Shown here: positions 35,724 to 43,802 of the stretch, piece by piece | Position numbering within the stretch: position 1 is the stretch's first letter | Layout of the letters: each line of letters begins with the position of its first letter | Source of the DNA: Oceanospirillaceae bacterium | Lineage (GTDB): Bacteria; Pseudomonadota; Gammaproteobacteria; Pseudomonadales; Balneatricaceae | Assembly: GCA_024640955.1 (NCBI GenBank) | Contig: JAHEDZ010000042.1 | Span: 75,130-121,334 of the forward strand | Direction: 5' to 3' | Length of the DNA: 46,205 nucleotides | Position numbers and translations under genes: made by a program | The notes under the pieces: generated by a model | What the model saw: only the letters and a program-made list of their open reading frames with translations | What the model was told of the DNA's origin: nothing | The model's database searches: none

Positions 35724-36879
35724 AGTGATATAGACCTCCTAGATCAGCGTAACGTGCCAACAGCCGCTGCAGTCGTTCGAAACCAATCGACTCAATATAG
35801 CCCCACAAACCGCCACCCTGGTGCTGCGGGAAACCCAGTCCCAGCTTAGCAGCCAGTTGCAGATCATCCGACCCCTTTACGACAGACTCATCGAGGGCAC
35901 GCAGAGATTCAGTGAGCATCGGTAACATCATACGCCAGAAAATATCCTCATCGCTGACGCTATTGCTTCCGGGGGGCCATTGGGAGAGCACTTGCGAGTT
36001 GGGCTCACGCCTCCGCTGCCCCTTGGAGTCCTGAGAGTAGCGATAAAAGCCAGCCCCTGTTTTCTGCCCCAGATGACCAGACTCCAGCAGCAGCTCAAAC
36101 ACCGAGGATTGTTTATAAGCCATACGGCTGGGGTAACCTCTCGCTAACACCCTATCAGCACCCACCATCACATCCATACCGATGACATCAGCAAGATAGG
36201 CCGGCCCCATCGGCCAACCAAAGTTCTCCATCACAGAGTCGATACGTTCGATTTCAACCCCCTCTTTCACCAAAAGATCGAAGCCGTGAAAGTAAGGGAA
36301 CAGAATACGGTTCACCAGAAAACCCGGACAATCCTGCACGACCACAGGCTGTTTACCCAGTGTGCGAGCGAAGTCGATACAGAGCTCGAGAGTTGTCTTA
36401 CTGGTCAACTCACCTTGGATAACCTCAACGAGCTGCATCTGCGCCACCGGATTGAAGAAGTGCAATCCGCAGAACCGCTCAGGACGCGCCAGCTTAAGAG
36501 CCAAACGGTCGATCGAGATCGTTGAGGTGTTGGAACAGAGTACGGAAGTATTAGGTAGAACCCGCTCAGCCTGTTGTAGCGAGGCCAGCTTTAGCTGCTC
36601 ATCCTCAACAATCGCCTCAACCAACAGATCAACCTGCTCGAAACCGGCTTGATCGCTTTGTGTCATTAAACAAGCTTGCGCCCGCTCTTGAGTTTTTCGA
36701 TCGATGCGTTGACGCTCGAGCTGGCGGCTTAGAAGTTTACTTATCCGCCCCTCTGCTCGTTTAAGGGCTTGGTCAGAGAGATCAACCAGACGAGTCGGAA
36801 CACCACAGAGCGTCGCTTGATGAGCGATACCGGAGCCCATCACTCCCGCACCCAAGACAGCAAACTGGTTTACAGACAT
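35716..36879 (-). CDS. Stand-alone 3-hydroxyacyl-CoA dehydrogenase
   Basis: The 387 residues have the NAD-binding GAGVMGSGIAHQAT, LVEAIVEDEQLK, SNTSTISI, the catalytic histidine in GLHFFNPVAQMQLVEV, the partner glutamate in the same stretch and VVVQDCPGFLVNRIL. Domain C follows with YKQSSVF/TGAGFYRY. It resembles the dehydrogenase half of FadB without the hydratase half. The coding start follows directly on a terminator-like hairpin (36881-36915), and the AGGGG that could serve as ribosome binding site lies within that stem. The natural substrate is unknown. Confidence 0.9.
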   Translation of the reverse strand: MSVNQFAVLGAGVMGSGIAHQATLCGVPTRLVDLSDQALKRAEGRISKLLSRQLERQRIDRKTQERAQACLMTQSDQAGFEQVDLLVEAIVEDEQLKLASLQQAERVLPNTSVLCSNTSTISIDRLALKLARPERFCGLHFFNPVAQMQLVEVIQGELTSKTTLELCIDFARTLGKQPVVVQDCPGFLVNRILFPYFHGFDLLVKEGVEIERIDSVMENFGWPMGPAYLADVIGMDVMVGADRVLARGYPSRMAYKQSSVFELLLESGHLGQKTGAGFYRYSQDSKGQRRREPNSQVLSQWPPGSNSVSDEDIFWRMMLPMLTESLRALDESVVKGSDDLQLAAKLGLGFPQHQGGGLWGYIESIGFERLQRLLARYADLGGLYHYG

Positions 36880-36880
36880 G

Positions 36881-36915
36881 AAAAAACGCCCCTAGGTATC
36901 AGTGTACGTAGGGGC
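36881..36915 (-). terminator. Terminator-like hairpin abutting a start codon
   Basis: On the minus strand GCCCCTA and TAGGGGC are perfect 7-bp arms with a 14-nt loop, followed by G and six T. The T-run ends one base before the ATG of the dehydrogenase gene. It terminates the upstream frameshifted gene or attenuates the dehydrogenase. Confidence 0.8.
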
Positions 36916-36939
36916 AATATTGTACGCTAAACGTCGACT

Positions 36940-37174
36940 TTATACTGCCGGTGCTAATACCAGCTCGCGATGTTGCAACAGGTTGCGTGTCAAGCGAACA
37001 AAGGCGTAGATAGTCAGCAGTTGAACCGCAACCAGTGCACCCATTCCCAACCAGTAAACCAGCCCACACTCAGCAACCAGTCCGGTATTTACGAAAGTTC
37101 CAGATCAGTAGTGCTATGCGTAATAGGCCGAAGATAAAAACCCTAGCAACAGCAAAACCGATAATCAGACTCAT
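36940..37174 (-). pseudogene. Frameshifted small membrane-protein gene
   Basis: Two overlapping minus-strand frames together encode a plausible helix-rich membrane protein. The upstream frame (open from about 37257, ATG at 37174) gives MSLIIGFAVARVFIFGLLR then IALLIWNFRKYR and stops at 37070. The downstream frame, open from 37104, continues LVAECGLVYWLGMGALVAV, then QLLTIYAFVRLTRNLLQHR and stops at 36940. Joining them needs a one-base skip between 37104 and 37070. The terminator just downstream supports a once-functional gene. It could be a true pseudogene or a sequence error. I recognise no family. Confidence 0.5.
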
Positions 37175-37366
37175 CGGCACGGCCGACGCGATATCAGAGC
37201 TTAACGCGGCCTGCCAATTAAGGTAGTCGAATCTTATATATACGTAGCTTCTAATTTAGTAATTTCTAACCTAAATCCTGGATTTATCTAATGTGTGAGG
37301 CGAATGTGGATATAAGCGTCTACAATCAATCTAGGACATTTATTACTACGGAGACGGACCTTACCT

Positions 37367-37741
37367 ATGCCCTCTTACACCGCACACCCTGTCATGTTTC
37401 GCAACCGCCCTTTCAGTTTTCTCATTTCGGTACTACTGATCCCAGCAGGCATCGGAATTCTGATTCTGCTCTACTGGTACCTGATGTGTAAGGCAACATC
37501 GCTCACAGTTGCTGACGGGCAGATCTACTTAGAAGAGGGGCTGCTGTCGAAGTCGCGCTCAGAGATCGATTGTGACTCAGTTCGCAGCGTTAAGGTGTAT
37601 CAATCCTTCATGAACCGCATTTTCGGCGTGGGCAGCATTGAGATCTTTACCGCAGGCGATCAGCCTGAGATGGTTGTAAAAGGTTTGCCCGACCCGAATG
37701 ATATTCGCGATGTGATCAAGGGCAATAAGGACGGCCTCTAA
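37367..37741 (+). CDS. Membrane protein with bacterial PH-like domain
   Basis: The 124 residues have two hydrophobic stretches (about 17-41) followed by a soluble PH-like (bPH/DUF304) domain: ATSLTVADGQIYLEEGLL, DCDSVRSVKVYQSFMNRIFGVGSIEIFTAGD. The FMNRIFGVGSIEIFTAG segment is the typical signature of this family. Function is unknown. It is translationally coupled to the next gene (TAATG overlap). Confidence 0.75.
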   Translation: MPSYTAHPVMFRNRPFSFLISVLLIPAGIGILILLYWYLMCKATSLTVADGQIYLEEGLLSKSRSEIDCDSVRSVKVYQSFMNRIFGVGSIEIFTAGDQPEMVVKGLPDPNDIRDVIKGNKDGL

Positions 37742-38064
37742 TGAAACTCAATATCAACACCAGTGACTCAGCAGATAAGCGCAGCGCCCGCACAACTGGG
37801 GTGCTGCTGGTGTTGATCGTTGTTACGCTGGTTGCCGGTATTGTGCTGTTGGCACCCGAACTGTTTGCGGCAATGGAGCCGATTTTCAGTGAAGGGGTGG
37901 GACTGCGCACTTCGGCGATTATCAGCTTCTTTGTCACCCTCGTCGTGATGCTGCTTTTCACCTTGGCGGCAGGAGATGGCTTGATCGGCGAGTTGCAGTT
38001 TGTATTGCCAGCCTTCTTCGTCTTCTTTCTCTTCTTCTGGCTTGGAATTGCCTGGCTGTTCTAA
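37741..38064 (+). CDS. Small membrane protein of unknown function
   Basis: The 107 residues have a polar N-terminus and three strongly hydrophobic helices (about 20-45, 58-77, 86-107), ending FFWLGIAWLF. The start overlaps the stop of the PH-like gene, so the two proteins probably work together in the inner membrane. No family recognised. Confidence 0.7.
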   Translation: MKLNINTSDSADKRSARTTGVLLVLIVVTLVAGIVLLAPELFAAMEPIFSEGVGLRTSAIISFFVTLVVMLLFTLAAGDGLIGELQFVLPAFFVFFLFFWLGIAWLF

Positions 38065-38085
38065 GTCAGACCCTTGTGAACAGCT

Positions 38086-38850
38086 CTAAGAGTGAACCCA
38101 GTTAAACTGCTGCACGCTACTGCGTTCTCCATCGGCCGAGTACTGCGCCTCAGTCACACTTATGTGGCGCTCCCGATAGAGACGCAGCCAACTTCGACTA
38201 CGTGTTCCATACTCCTCACCAAGAATAGTCTGAGCTGATAATAGGGATTCCCACTCGACTGGAACACCGGTTTGCGGAAGCTCCGCATCGGGGTATCGCG
38301 CCGAGGAGCTCAACACCGGTGCATCAATATCCCCGGCCTTAAGCAACTCTACAGAGTCGCGCATCTGCTGGCGGGCCAACTGCACCTTGGGCCAAGGAGT
38401 GTCGAGGGCATCATTACTCAGAGCGTGCATACCTGCTTCAAGCCAGCGTCCTTCAGGATGATCACTGCTGAACCAAAAGAGCTGTTCACGATTACCGAGT
38501 AACAGGTTAAACCCGCCGTACTGGCCAATACCCGGCACTATCTCTTGGTGAAACCTGCGTATGTCACCACCTGTCTCTATAAAGCGGGTTGGCAAAGCGC
38601 CCCTACTCAGCCCCGCTGGCTTGCCAACATATCCCGGACGAATATTCGTAATCAGCGCAAAGTTCGCCGCACGATCAATTGCAAACCAAGTACCGCCCGC
38701 CTGTAGATCCCGCCCGGCTAGTATCGGCGTGGTTTGATCGTCCCACCAGTGCATTGGTTCTGTCGGCCGTGCCCTAAACTCGTCTCGGTTGGCTACCAGC
38801 ACCAACGGCACTTCAGTACCGGGATCCCAGTTAAGCACAACTAAACACAT
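38086..38850 (-). CDS. NRDE-family protein (TANGO2-like)
   Basis: The 254 residues begin MCLVVLNWD with C2 as possible processed nucleophile and contain the family name motif ANRDEF, AGRDLQAGGTWFAID and ALITNIRPG. These match the NRDE/TANGO2 family of Ntn-hydrolase-like fold. Biochemical role in bacteria is not established. Convergent with the membrane-protein pair. Confidence 0.88.
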   Translation of the reverse strand: MCLVVLNWDPGTEVPLVLVANRDEFRARPTEPMHWWDDQTTPILAGRDLQAGGTWFAIDRAANFALITNIRPGYVGKPAGLSRGALPTRFIETGGDIRRFHQEIVPGIGQYGGFNLLLGNREQLFWFSSDHPEGRWLEAGMHALSNDALDTPWPKVQLARQQMRDSVELLKAGDIDAPVLSSSARYPDAELPQTGVPVEWESLLSAQTILGEEYGTRSRSWLRLYRERHISVTEAQYSADGERSSVQQFNWVHS

Positions 38851-38919
38851 CTATAGTGTCTCCATGGGGTGAAAGCCTCGCAATTGCGCTTTATTGGAAT
38901 GACTAAGTTGTGGGTAAAC

Positions 38920-38948
38920 AAAAATGCGATCTGTCATGACCGCATTTT
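38920..38948 (-). terminator. Terminator after the unrecognised 290-aa gene
   Basis: AAAATGCG and CGCATTTT form a perfect 8-bp stem with a 12-nt loop; on the minus strand five T follow. It lies 30 bp after the stop at 38979. Confidence 0.8.
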
Positions 38949-38978
38949 AGAAAGGCGAGTGCCGGGGTGTAAAGCGCG

Positions 38979-39851
38979 CTACATCACTGTCTTCAGCGGC
39001 ATCAACAGGAGGCGCTCCTCTTGCTTTACCAAGTCCTCCTGAGCCAGCGCCATCTTGTGACTCTTCATATGCGCCAGCAGCGGATGGAGTGCTTTGGGTG
39101 CAAACTCCTGCAGGTAGACCAGCGCCTCAACTTGCGAGGTGAACAGCTCAGTGTGGTTATTTGCTTGAAAGAATCCATCGGCCGGCCCCATCTCGATCCA
39201 ACGCGCAGGAATCAGCAGCGCATCGTGCTCGGCCAATAGGCCCATCTTCATCCCCTCCGGAGTGAAGTCATAAAAACCGACATTGAGCTTCGGACGCTGC
39301 TCATCGATTACGCTCATCAGTGTCACCGCATCACGCTCCTGCCCACGAAAGATGATGACCGCAGAGCTCAACTCTTTAGGTAGATGCAGATTACTCCAGT
39401 CACGTACCAAGGAGCCGTTATCGACCACCAAAACCACTTCGGATGAAAGGTCGATATACTCGGGCTCGACACTGAGCATGGCGCCTGACGGAACCCGGGC
39501 GGAGCCAGTTTTCAATGGAATCTCACCGCCGCCGGCGCGTGCCAAACGCAACATGCGTCCGAATACGGCTCTAGGGCTAGGTTTTTGAAATTGAAGTTGT
39601 GCTGTACCATTTTTGGACGCACCGGGGAGATGTTCGCGTTGCAATGGGTCGATCCCGGTCTCATCTTTGACCCAAAAGCGTAGCTGCCCCTTCTCATCCT
39701 CATTCAGCGCCAGAGTACCGCGGTTAGTCACTTCGCCCACCTTAAGGCGACGATGAATGTCATACCAAACATCGTTGAGCTTTACCTGCCGAGTACCGCG
39801 CATCAACAACTCACGAACGGCTTCAAACTCTTTACGCACGGGGCTCTCCAA
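38979..39851 (-). CDS. Unrecognised soluble protein, possible degenerate toprim-like C-terminus
   Basis: I do not recognise this 290-residue protein with certainty. It has no signal peptide or membrane helix. The N-terminal half is charged and could be a winged-helix-like region (about 1-75). The C-terminal half alternates strands and helices: VVLVVDN (139-145), AVIIFRG (164-170), VGFYDFTPEG (191-200), ALLIPARWIEM. The order resembles the toprim core of JetD/topoisomerase VIA-like proteins, in which an acidic strand-end residue, a (F/G)RG turn and a DxDxxG motif occur. Here the acidic residue is D instead of E and DxD is DFT, so catalysis is doubtful. It lies alone between terminator and RNase J gene. 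Confidence 0.6.
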   Translation of the reverse strand: MESPVRKEFEAVRELLMRGTRQVKLNDVWYDIHRRLKVGEVTNRGTLALNEDEKGQLRFWVKDETGIDPLQREHLPGASKNGTAQLQFQKPSPRAVFGRMLRLARAGGGEIPLKTGSARVPSGAMLSVEPEYIDLSSEVVLVVDNGSLVRDWSNLHLPKELSSAVIIFRGQERDAVTLMSVIDEQRPKLNVGFYDFTPEGMKMGLLAEHDALLIPARWIEMGPADGFFQANNHTELFTSQVEALVYLQEFAPKALHPLLAHMKSHKMALAQEDLVKQEERLLLMPLKTVM

Positions 39852-39962
39852 ACTTCACTGAGTTCTGTCAGTCTAGTCCATTAAAACTGATCGAAAACTG
39901 AAAAGGTCGAGCTATCTGAGATTTAGTTGAGATCAGTGCACAGATGTCACAAATGCTTGTAT

Positions 39963-41318
39963 CTAGCGCTCTGCAAGCGGGATGCGGCCCGCTTTAACTG
40001 CGCCGAAATGGACTCGGGCACGAGGGGCTAACTCGTAGAGATCGCCGTTAAGTCCGGTTAACTGGATAGGTACTGAGTAGCGTTTAGCAATCTGTGCATT
40101 GGCGTGCATATGCTCGGGCTCGCCATGTAGGGGTACGGCAATATCAGGCTGCACCATGGCGTACATATCCGCTAACTCTGCCTGACAGGGGTGGCCTGAA
40201 GCGTGAATGGGGGTGCTGCTCTGAGCCGACTCGATCACCTCAATGTTTCGAGCACGTAACGCCTCCACCATCCGCTCTACCAAACGTTCATTACCGGGAA
40301 TCAGAAAAGAGCTCATCACAACGCGATCGCCCGCCTCGAGTTGCAGCGGTTCAAACTGATCCTGTGCCAGCCGGCTCAAAACCGCCCGCGGCTCACCCTG
40401 GCTGCCAGTTGCTACTGCAAGAACCTCATTACGCGGTAAAAACCCAAGGTGAGAGGGGTCTATTGCCTCAAGATCGTCTGGCCAATATCCGGTCATCCGC
40501 GCGACGCTATACATGTTCTGTAACGAGCGTCCGAGCAGAGCAAAATACCGTCCTGTCTGTTGAGCGACTCGCGCAACCGTAACCAGACGCGCCAGGTTAG
40601 AGCTAAAGCAACTAATAAGGATACGCCCCGGATGGTTCTCCACCTGTCGCATCAGGCCGTTGTGGCAGATAGACTCCGAAAGCGAAGCGCCACTCTTCAG
40701 AGCGTTGGTTGAGTCACACAGCATCGCTCGTACATTACGCTCGGCCAGCGCCTCGAACTGAGCCCGGTCGAAAGGCTCCCCAATCACAGGATTATGATCG
40801 ATTTTCCAATCGGCAGTGTGAAACAGGTTACCAGCAGGCGTTGAGATCAAAAGCGCTTGCGGCTCTGGAATGGAGTGGGTAATCGGCAAAAACTCAAGCG
40901 AGAAATTACCGACATTAAAACGCCCACCCGGGGCAATCTCATGAATGGGTACACGCGTTGCCAACCCATGCTGTCGTAGTTTTCGTCTCAGTACTTCAGC
41001 AGCAAAGGGGGTCGCATACACGGGCGCTTTGAGTCTGGTCCAGAGGTACGGCAGTGCACCGAGATGATCCTCATGTGCATGGGTCACAATGATCGCTTTG
41101 AGCCGATCGCGCTGCTCGACAATAAACTTGGGATCGGCAGCCACTACCGGATGTGTTCGATGCGAATCCGCAGTCAGCGGTTCATCGAAGGTAACCCCAC
41201 AGTCGACCATCAGCCACTCACCATCATGGCCGAAGAGATTCATATTCATACCGATCTCACCCGTTCCACCCAAAGGTAGGAACCAGAGATCGGACGCGCC
41301 GGGGACTAACTTACTCAA
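39963..41318 (-). CDS. RNase J-type metallo-beta-lactamase ribonuclease
   Basis: The 451 residues have the beta-lactamase/beta-CASP core: PLGGTGEIGMNMNLF, the zinc site THAHEDHLGALP (H80, H82, D84, H85), PITHSIPEP, FHTADWKID, DSTNALKSG, the beta-CASP motif ATGSQGEP and ASGHPCQAELADMY with PLHGEPEH. It ends soon after the core, so the C-terminal dimerisation domain of the roughly 555-residue Bacillus RNase J is missing. It overlaps the Bcr/CflA gene by 4 bp (ATGA). RNase J-like proteins are accessory in gammaproteobacteria, which rely on RNase E; the substrate is unknown. Confidence 0.88.
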   Translation of the reverse strand: MSKLVPGASDLWFLPLGGTGEIGMNMNLFGHDGEWLMVDCGVTFDEPLTADSHRTHPVVAADPKFIVEQRDRLKAIIVTHAHEDHLGALPYLWTRLKAPVYATPFAAEVLRRKLRQHGLATRVPIHEIAPGGRFNVGNFSLEFLPITHSIPEPQALLISTPAGNLFHTADWKIDHNPVIGEPFDRAQFEALAERNVRAMLCDSTNALKSGASLSESICHNGLMRQVENHPGRILISCFSSNLARLVTVARVAQQTGRYFALLGRSLQNMYSVARMTGYWPDDLEAIDPSHLGFLPRNEVLAVATGSQGEPRAVLSRLAQDQFEPLQLEAGDRVVMSSFLIPGNERLVERMVEALRARNIEVIESAQSSTPIHASGHPCQAELADMYAMVQPDIAVPLHGEPEHMHANAQIAKRYSVPIQLTGLNGDLYELAPRARVHFGAVKAGRIPLAER

Positions 41319-42544
41319 TTCGCTGTGCTTACTTCGGACTCAACATCCTCAATCATAGGGTGCGCCGTGGCAAATCGGATCAGCAGAAGAGAGACAAAAG
41401 AGCAGACTGCAAATCCCGTCAGCATAGGTACCAATGTCCCGTTGAAGCTCATACCAATAAGGCTACCGGCCAAAACACCAATGATCATATTCAAAGCGCC
41501 GATAGTTCCAGATGCCAGACCAGCCAACCGACCGAACGGCTCCATTGCTAGCGAGTTGAGATTGCCGAAAAGCAGTCCGAAGCAGAAGGTGGTAACCGAC
41601 ATCATCACAATAAAGACCCAGAGCGGTGGATGAAGATCGAAAAGAGCAAAGAGAGCCGCCTCGATTGAGGTGACTACACTTAAAAAGACAAAAACAACGA
41701 CAACGAGTGTCCGCAGCGAATAACGGTAAACCAGCTTAGAGTTGATAAATGAGGAAACCGCCACGCCTATGGCCATCATGCCAAAATAGACCGGCATCAT
41801 TGCACCCGTGTCGTAGATGCCCTGTAGAATCGCCTGGATAGAGGTTAAAAAGCCGATTAAAGCGCCATGAATGAGGCCACCGGCCAAGGTGTAGACCAAC
41901 GCTTCGGGGTGGGCCAAAACCTCACGTGTGCCACGCAGAATTGGCCGCAGTGAAAACTCACGAACATTTTCCGGCGCCAAAGTCTCCTCTTGACGCAGGG
42001 CAAACCAGATTACGGTCGCCAAAGAGATCAGTAGCAGCATCACAAAGACCGCTTTCCATCCTGCGAACAGCAATATCAACTGCCCCAGGAGCGGTGCAAC
42101 GACGGGACTGAAGATAAATATCGTCATCACCAGAGACATAATCCGCGCCATCTCAGGCCCGGCATAACGATCGCGAATAATCGCCACCATCATCACGCGA
42201 GGCCCCGCAGCACCCAATCCCTGGAGCACACGCCCCGCTAACATCCACTCGAACGTCGGTGCAAAAATACTAATCAACGTACCGATAAGAATCAGTAAAA
42301 AACCGAGGTAAACCGCAGGTTTACGACCAAAAGCATCGGAAAAGGGCCCGTAAAATAGCTGACCGACACCCATTCCCACCATCAGACTGGTGATGACCCA
42401 CTGATAGTAGTTGCCCTCTATCGCATCAAACTCTTCGCCAATCTGGCCCAGAGCTGGCAACATTGCATCGATAAACAGCGCCATCAGGCACATCATGGCC
42501 GCCATCAGAAGCAGAAACTCCAGGCGTATGGGGGATTTTGTCAT
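41315..42544 (-). CDS. Bcr/CflA-family drug-efflux MFS transporter
   Basis: The 409 residues have about twelve transmembrane helices. They begin EFLLLMAAMMCLMALFIDAMLPALGQIG, typical of the Bcr/CflA group. GQLFYGPFSDAFGRKPAVYLG is the loop 2-3 motif, and RVLQGLGAAGPRVMMVAIIRDRY is the helix 4-5 motif of this family. It probably exports drugs or metabolites with proton antiport; substrate unknown. It is 18 bp after the GST gene and overlaps the RNase J-type gene. Confidence 0.9.
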   Translation of the reverse strand: MTKSPIRLEFLLLMAAMMCLMALFIDAMLPALGQIGEEFDAIEGNYYQWVITSLMVGMGVGQLFYGPFSDAFGRKPAVYLGFLLILIGTLISIFAPTFEWMLAGRVLQGLGAAGPRVMMVAIIRDRYAGPEMARIMSLVMTIFIFSPVVAPLLGQLILLFAGWKAVFVMLLLISLATVIWFALRQEETLAPENVREFSLRPILRGTREVLAHPEALVYTLAGGLIHGALIGFLTSIQAILQGIYDTGAMMPVYFGMMAIGVAVSSFINSKLVYRYSLRTLVVVVFVFLSVVTSIEAALFALFDLHPPLWVFIVMMSVTTFCFGLLFGNLNSLAMEPFGRLAGLASGTIGALNMIIGVLAGSLIGMSFNGTLVPMLTGFAVCSFVSLLLIRFATAHPMIEDVESEVSTAN

Positions 42545-42562
42545 TAACTACTCAATATAGGG

Positions 42563-43204
42563 TTAGATAGGTGTGCCGACATCTTCACAAGGGATCGACT
42601 CAGGTTCGGCCGCCGCTGCAGCAACCCACTCCTGCATCGCTTCGCCGGCCAGCAATCGTTGCTGATATGCGTTTGCTTCAGTAGAGAGTTCAACACCATA
42701 GGTTTGAAAGCGCGAAGCGATCGGAGCACTGAAAGCATCGAGTATACCAAAATCGCCCGCAAGCCACTCACCTCCTATCAGCTTTTGCGACCAGATTTGA
42801 TCAATCCGCGCGATCTCTGCAGAGGTCTTATCGCTGTACTCTACGCGGCGGCGCGAACGACAGTTCATCGGCAGCTCGTGACGCAGATTCGCAATGCCGG
42901 AATGGATCTCAGCTACCCGCGCTCGCACTTGAGCTCGAACGCCTCTATCTCGCGGTAGCGCTCGCCCATCCAGGTAAGCCTCATTGATGTACTCACAGAT
43001 CGCTAAAGAGTCCCAGATTACTAGGTCCTGATCCTGAAGCACCGGCACCCGACCAGAGGGCGAGGCGGAGAAAAGCCGCTCTTCGCTATCTTCCACAAAC
43101 AGCGCAATGCGCTCCTGTTCGAAATCAAGTTGATAGTGACGCATCAGTATCCAGGCGCGCAGCGACCAGGAGGAGTAGTTCACATTGCCGATGTAGAGTT
43201 TCAT
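42563..43204 (-). CDS. Glutathione S-transferase (YfcF-like)
   Basis: The 213 residues show the N-terminal thioredoxin-like domain MKLYIGNVNYSSWSLRAWILM, with the serine pair of the YSSWSLR motif near the glutathione thiol, SGRVPVLQDQDL and the WDSLAICEYINE glutathione site, then a helical domain with FGILDAFSAPIASRF. The SSWSLR motif is typical of a widespread GST subgroup related to YfcF. It lies 18 bp before the Bcr/CflA gene and 18 bp after the glycosylase gene in one four-gene run. Confidence 0.88.
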   Translation of the reverse strand: MKLYIGNVNYSSWSLRAWILMRHYQLDFEQERIALFVEDSEERLFSASPSGRVPVLQDQDLVIWDSLAICEYINEAYLDGRALPRDRGVRAQVRARVAEIHSGIANLRHELPMNCRSRRRVEYSDKTSAEIARIDQIWSQKLIGGEWLAGDFGILDAFSAPIASRFQTYGVELSTEANAYQQRLLAGEAMQEWVAAAAAEPESIPCEDVGTPI

Positions 43205-43222
43205 TGAGCCTTCCAGGTTGAG

Positions 43223-43735
43223 TTACTCAAGAGAGGGGGCCAGTGCCGCCTGCCAAAGTTGGCACTTCCTCTCCAAGCTTAGTGCAGCATTGGCCGGACT
43301 GGTGGAGGGCAGCTTCAATTTTTCGACAGCCGCTAGCCCTTGAGGCCACTCTCTCTGCGCTTTGTAAAACAGCTCCTCTGACGCCCCACCATTGAAAATA
43401 ATTAGCTTGAGCTGCGGACACTTAGAAACCAGCTCAGGAATTGGGTTGTAACGAACACTCTGCCTGACAATTGAACTATCAAGCGAGCCGAGACGCTCAG
43501 CCTCCCCAACCACATCCCAGAGCGCAACGCCGCACGCCGTTAAAGCGGCCAACCGTGCCTCATAAGACTGTTGCCGATCGATACCCAAAACCTGCTCCAT
43601 AATTGGCCAGAAAGCGTTGCGCGGGTGAGCGTAGTATCCCTGCTCGGCAATCGAGCGCTTTCCCGGTAGAGAGCCGAGGATAAGAATCCGGGCGTCGCTT
43701 TTATAGACTGGGGATAAACTTTGATCAGTAGACAA
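43223..43735 (-). CDS. DNA-deoxyinosine glycosylase, UDG superfamily family 6
   Basis: The 170 residues have the UDG-superfamily motif 1 variant ILGSLPGKRSIAEQGYYAHPRNAFWPI (about 19-45) with PRNAFW characteristic of hypoxanthine-DNA glycosylases, and the C-terminal LPSTSPANA motif. Members remove deaminated adenine (hypoxanthine) from DNA. The family assignment is strong from the motifs. It is divergent from apaH across 67 bp and heads the glycosylase-GST-MFS-RNase J run. Confidence 0.88.
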   Translation of the reverse strand: MSTDQSLSPVYKSDARILILGSLPGKRSIAEQGYYAHPRNAFWPIMEQVLGIDRQQSYEARLAALTACGVALWDVVGEAERLGSLDSSIVRQSVRYNPIPELVSKCPQLKLIIFNGGASEELFYKAQREWPQGLAAVEKLKLPSTSPANAALSLERKCQLWQAALAPSLE

Positions 43736-43802
43736 TTGGGTCAGGCCTAAATTTCCGTTATGCTTCGAGTTTCGAGCCTACAAAAGTGACCCCAATCCCG
43801 CA

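Noticed and set aside
38979-39851. Wadjet (JetABCD) defence system based on the JetD-like pattern
   Set aside because: No SMC-like JetC or JetA/JetB genes are adjacent and the toprim acids are altered, so a defence-system claim is not supported.
40094-40582. Plus-strand 162-codon frame antisense to the RNase J-type gene
   Set aside because: It overlaps the conserved beta-CASP region, and its sequence is low in structure-forming residues and rich in P, R and S.
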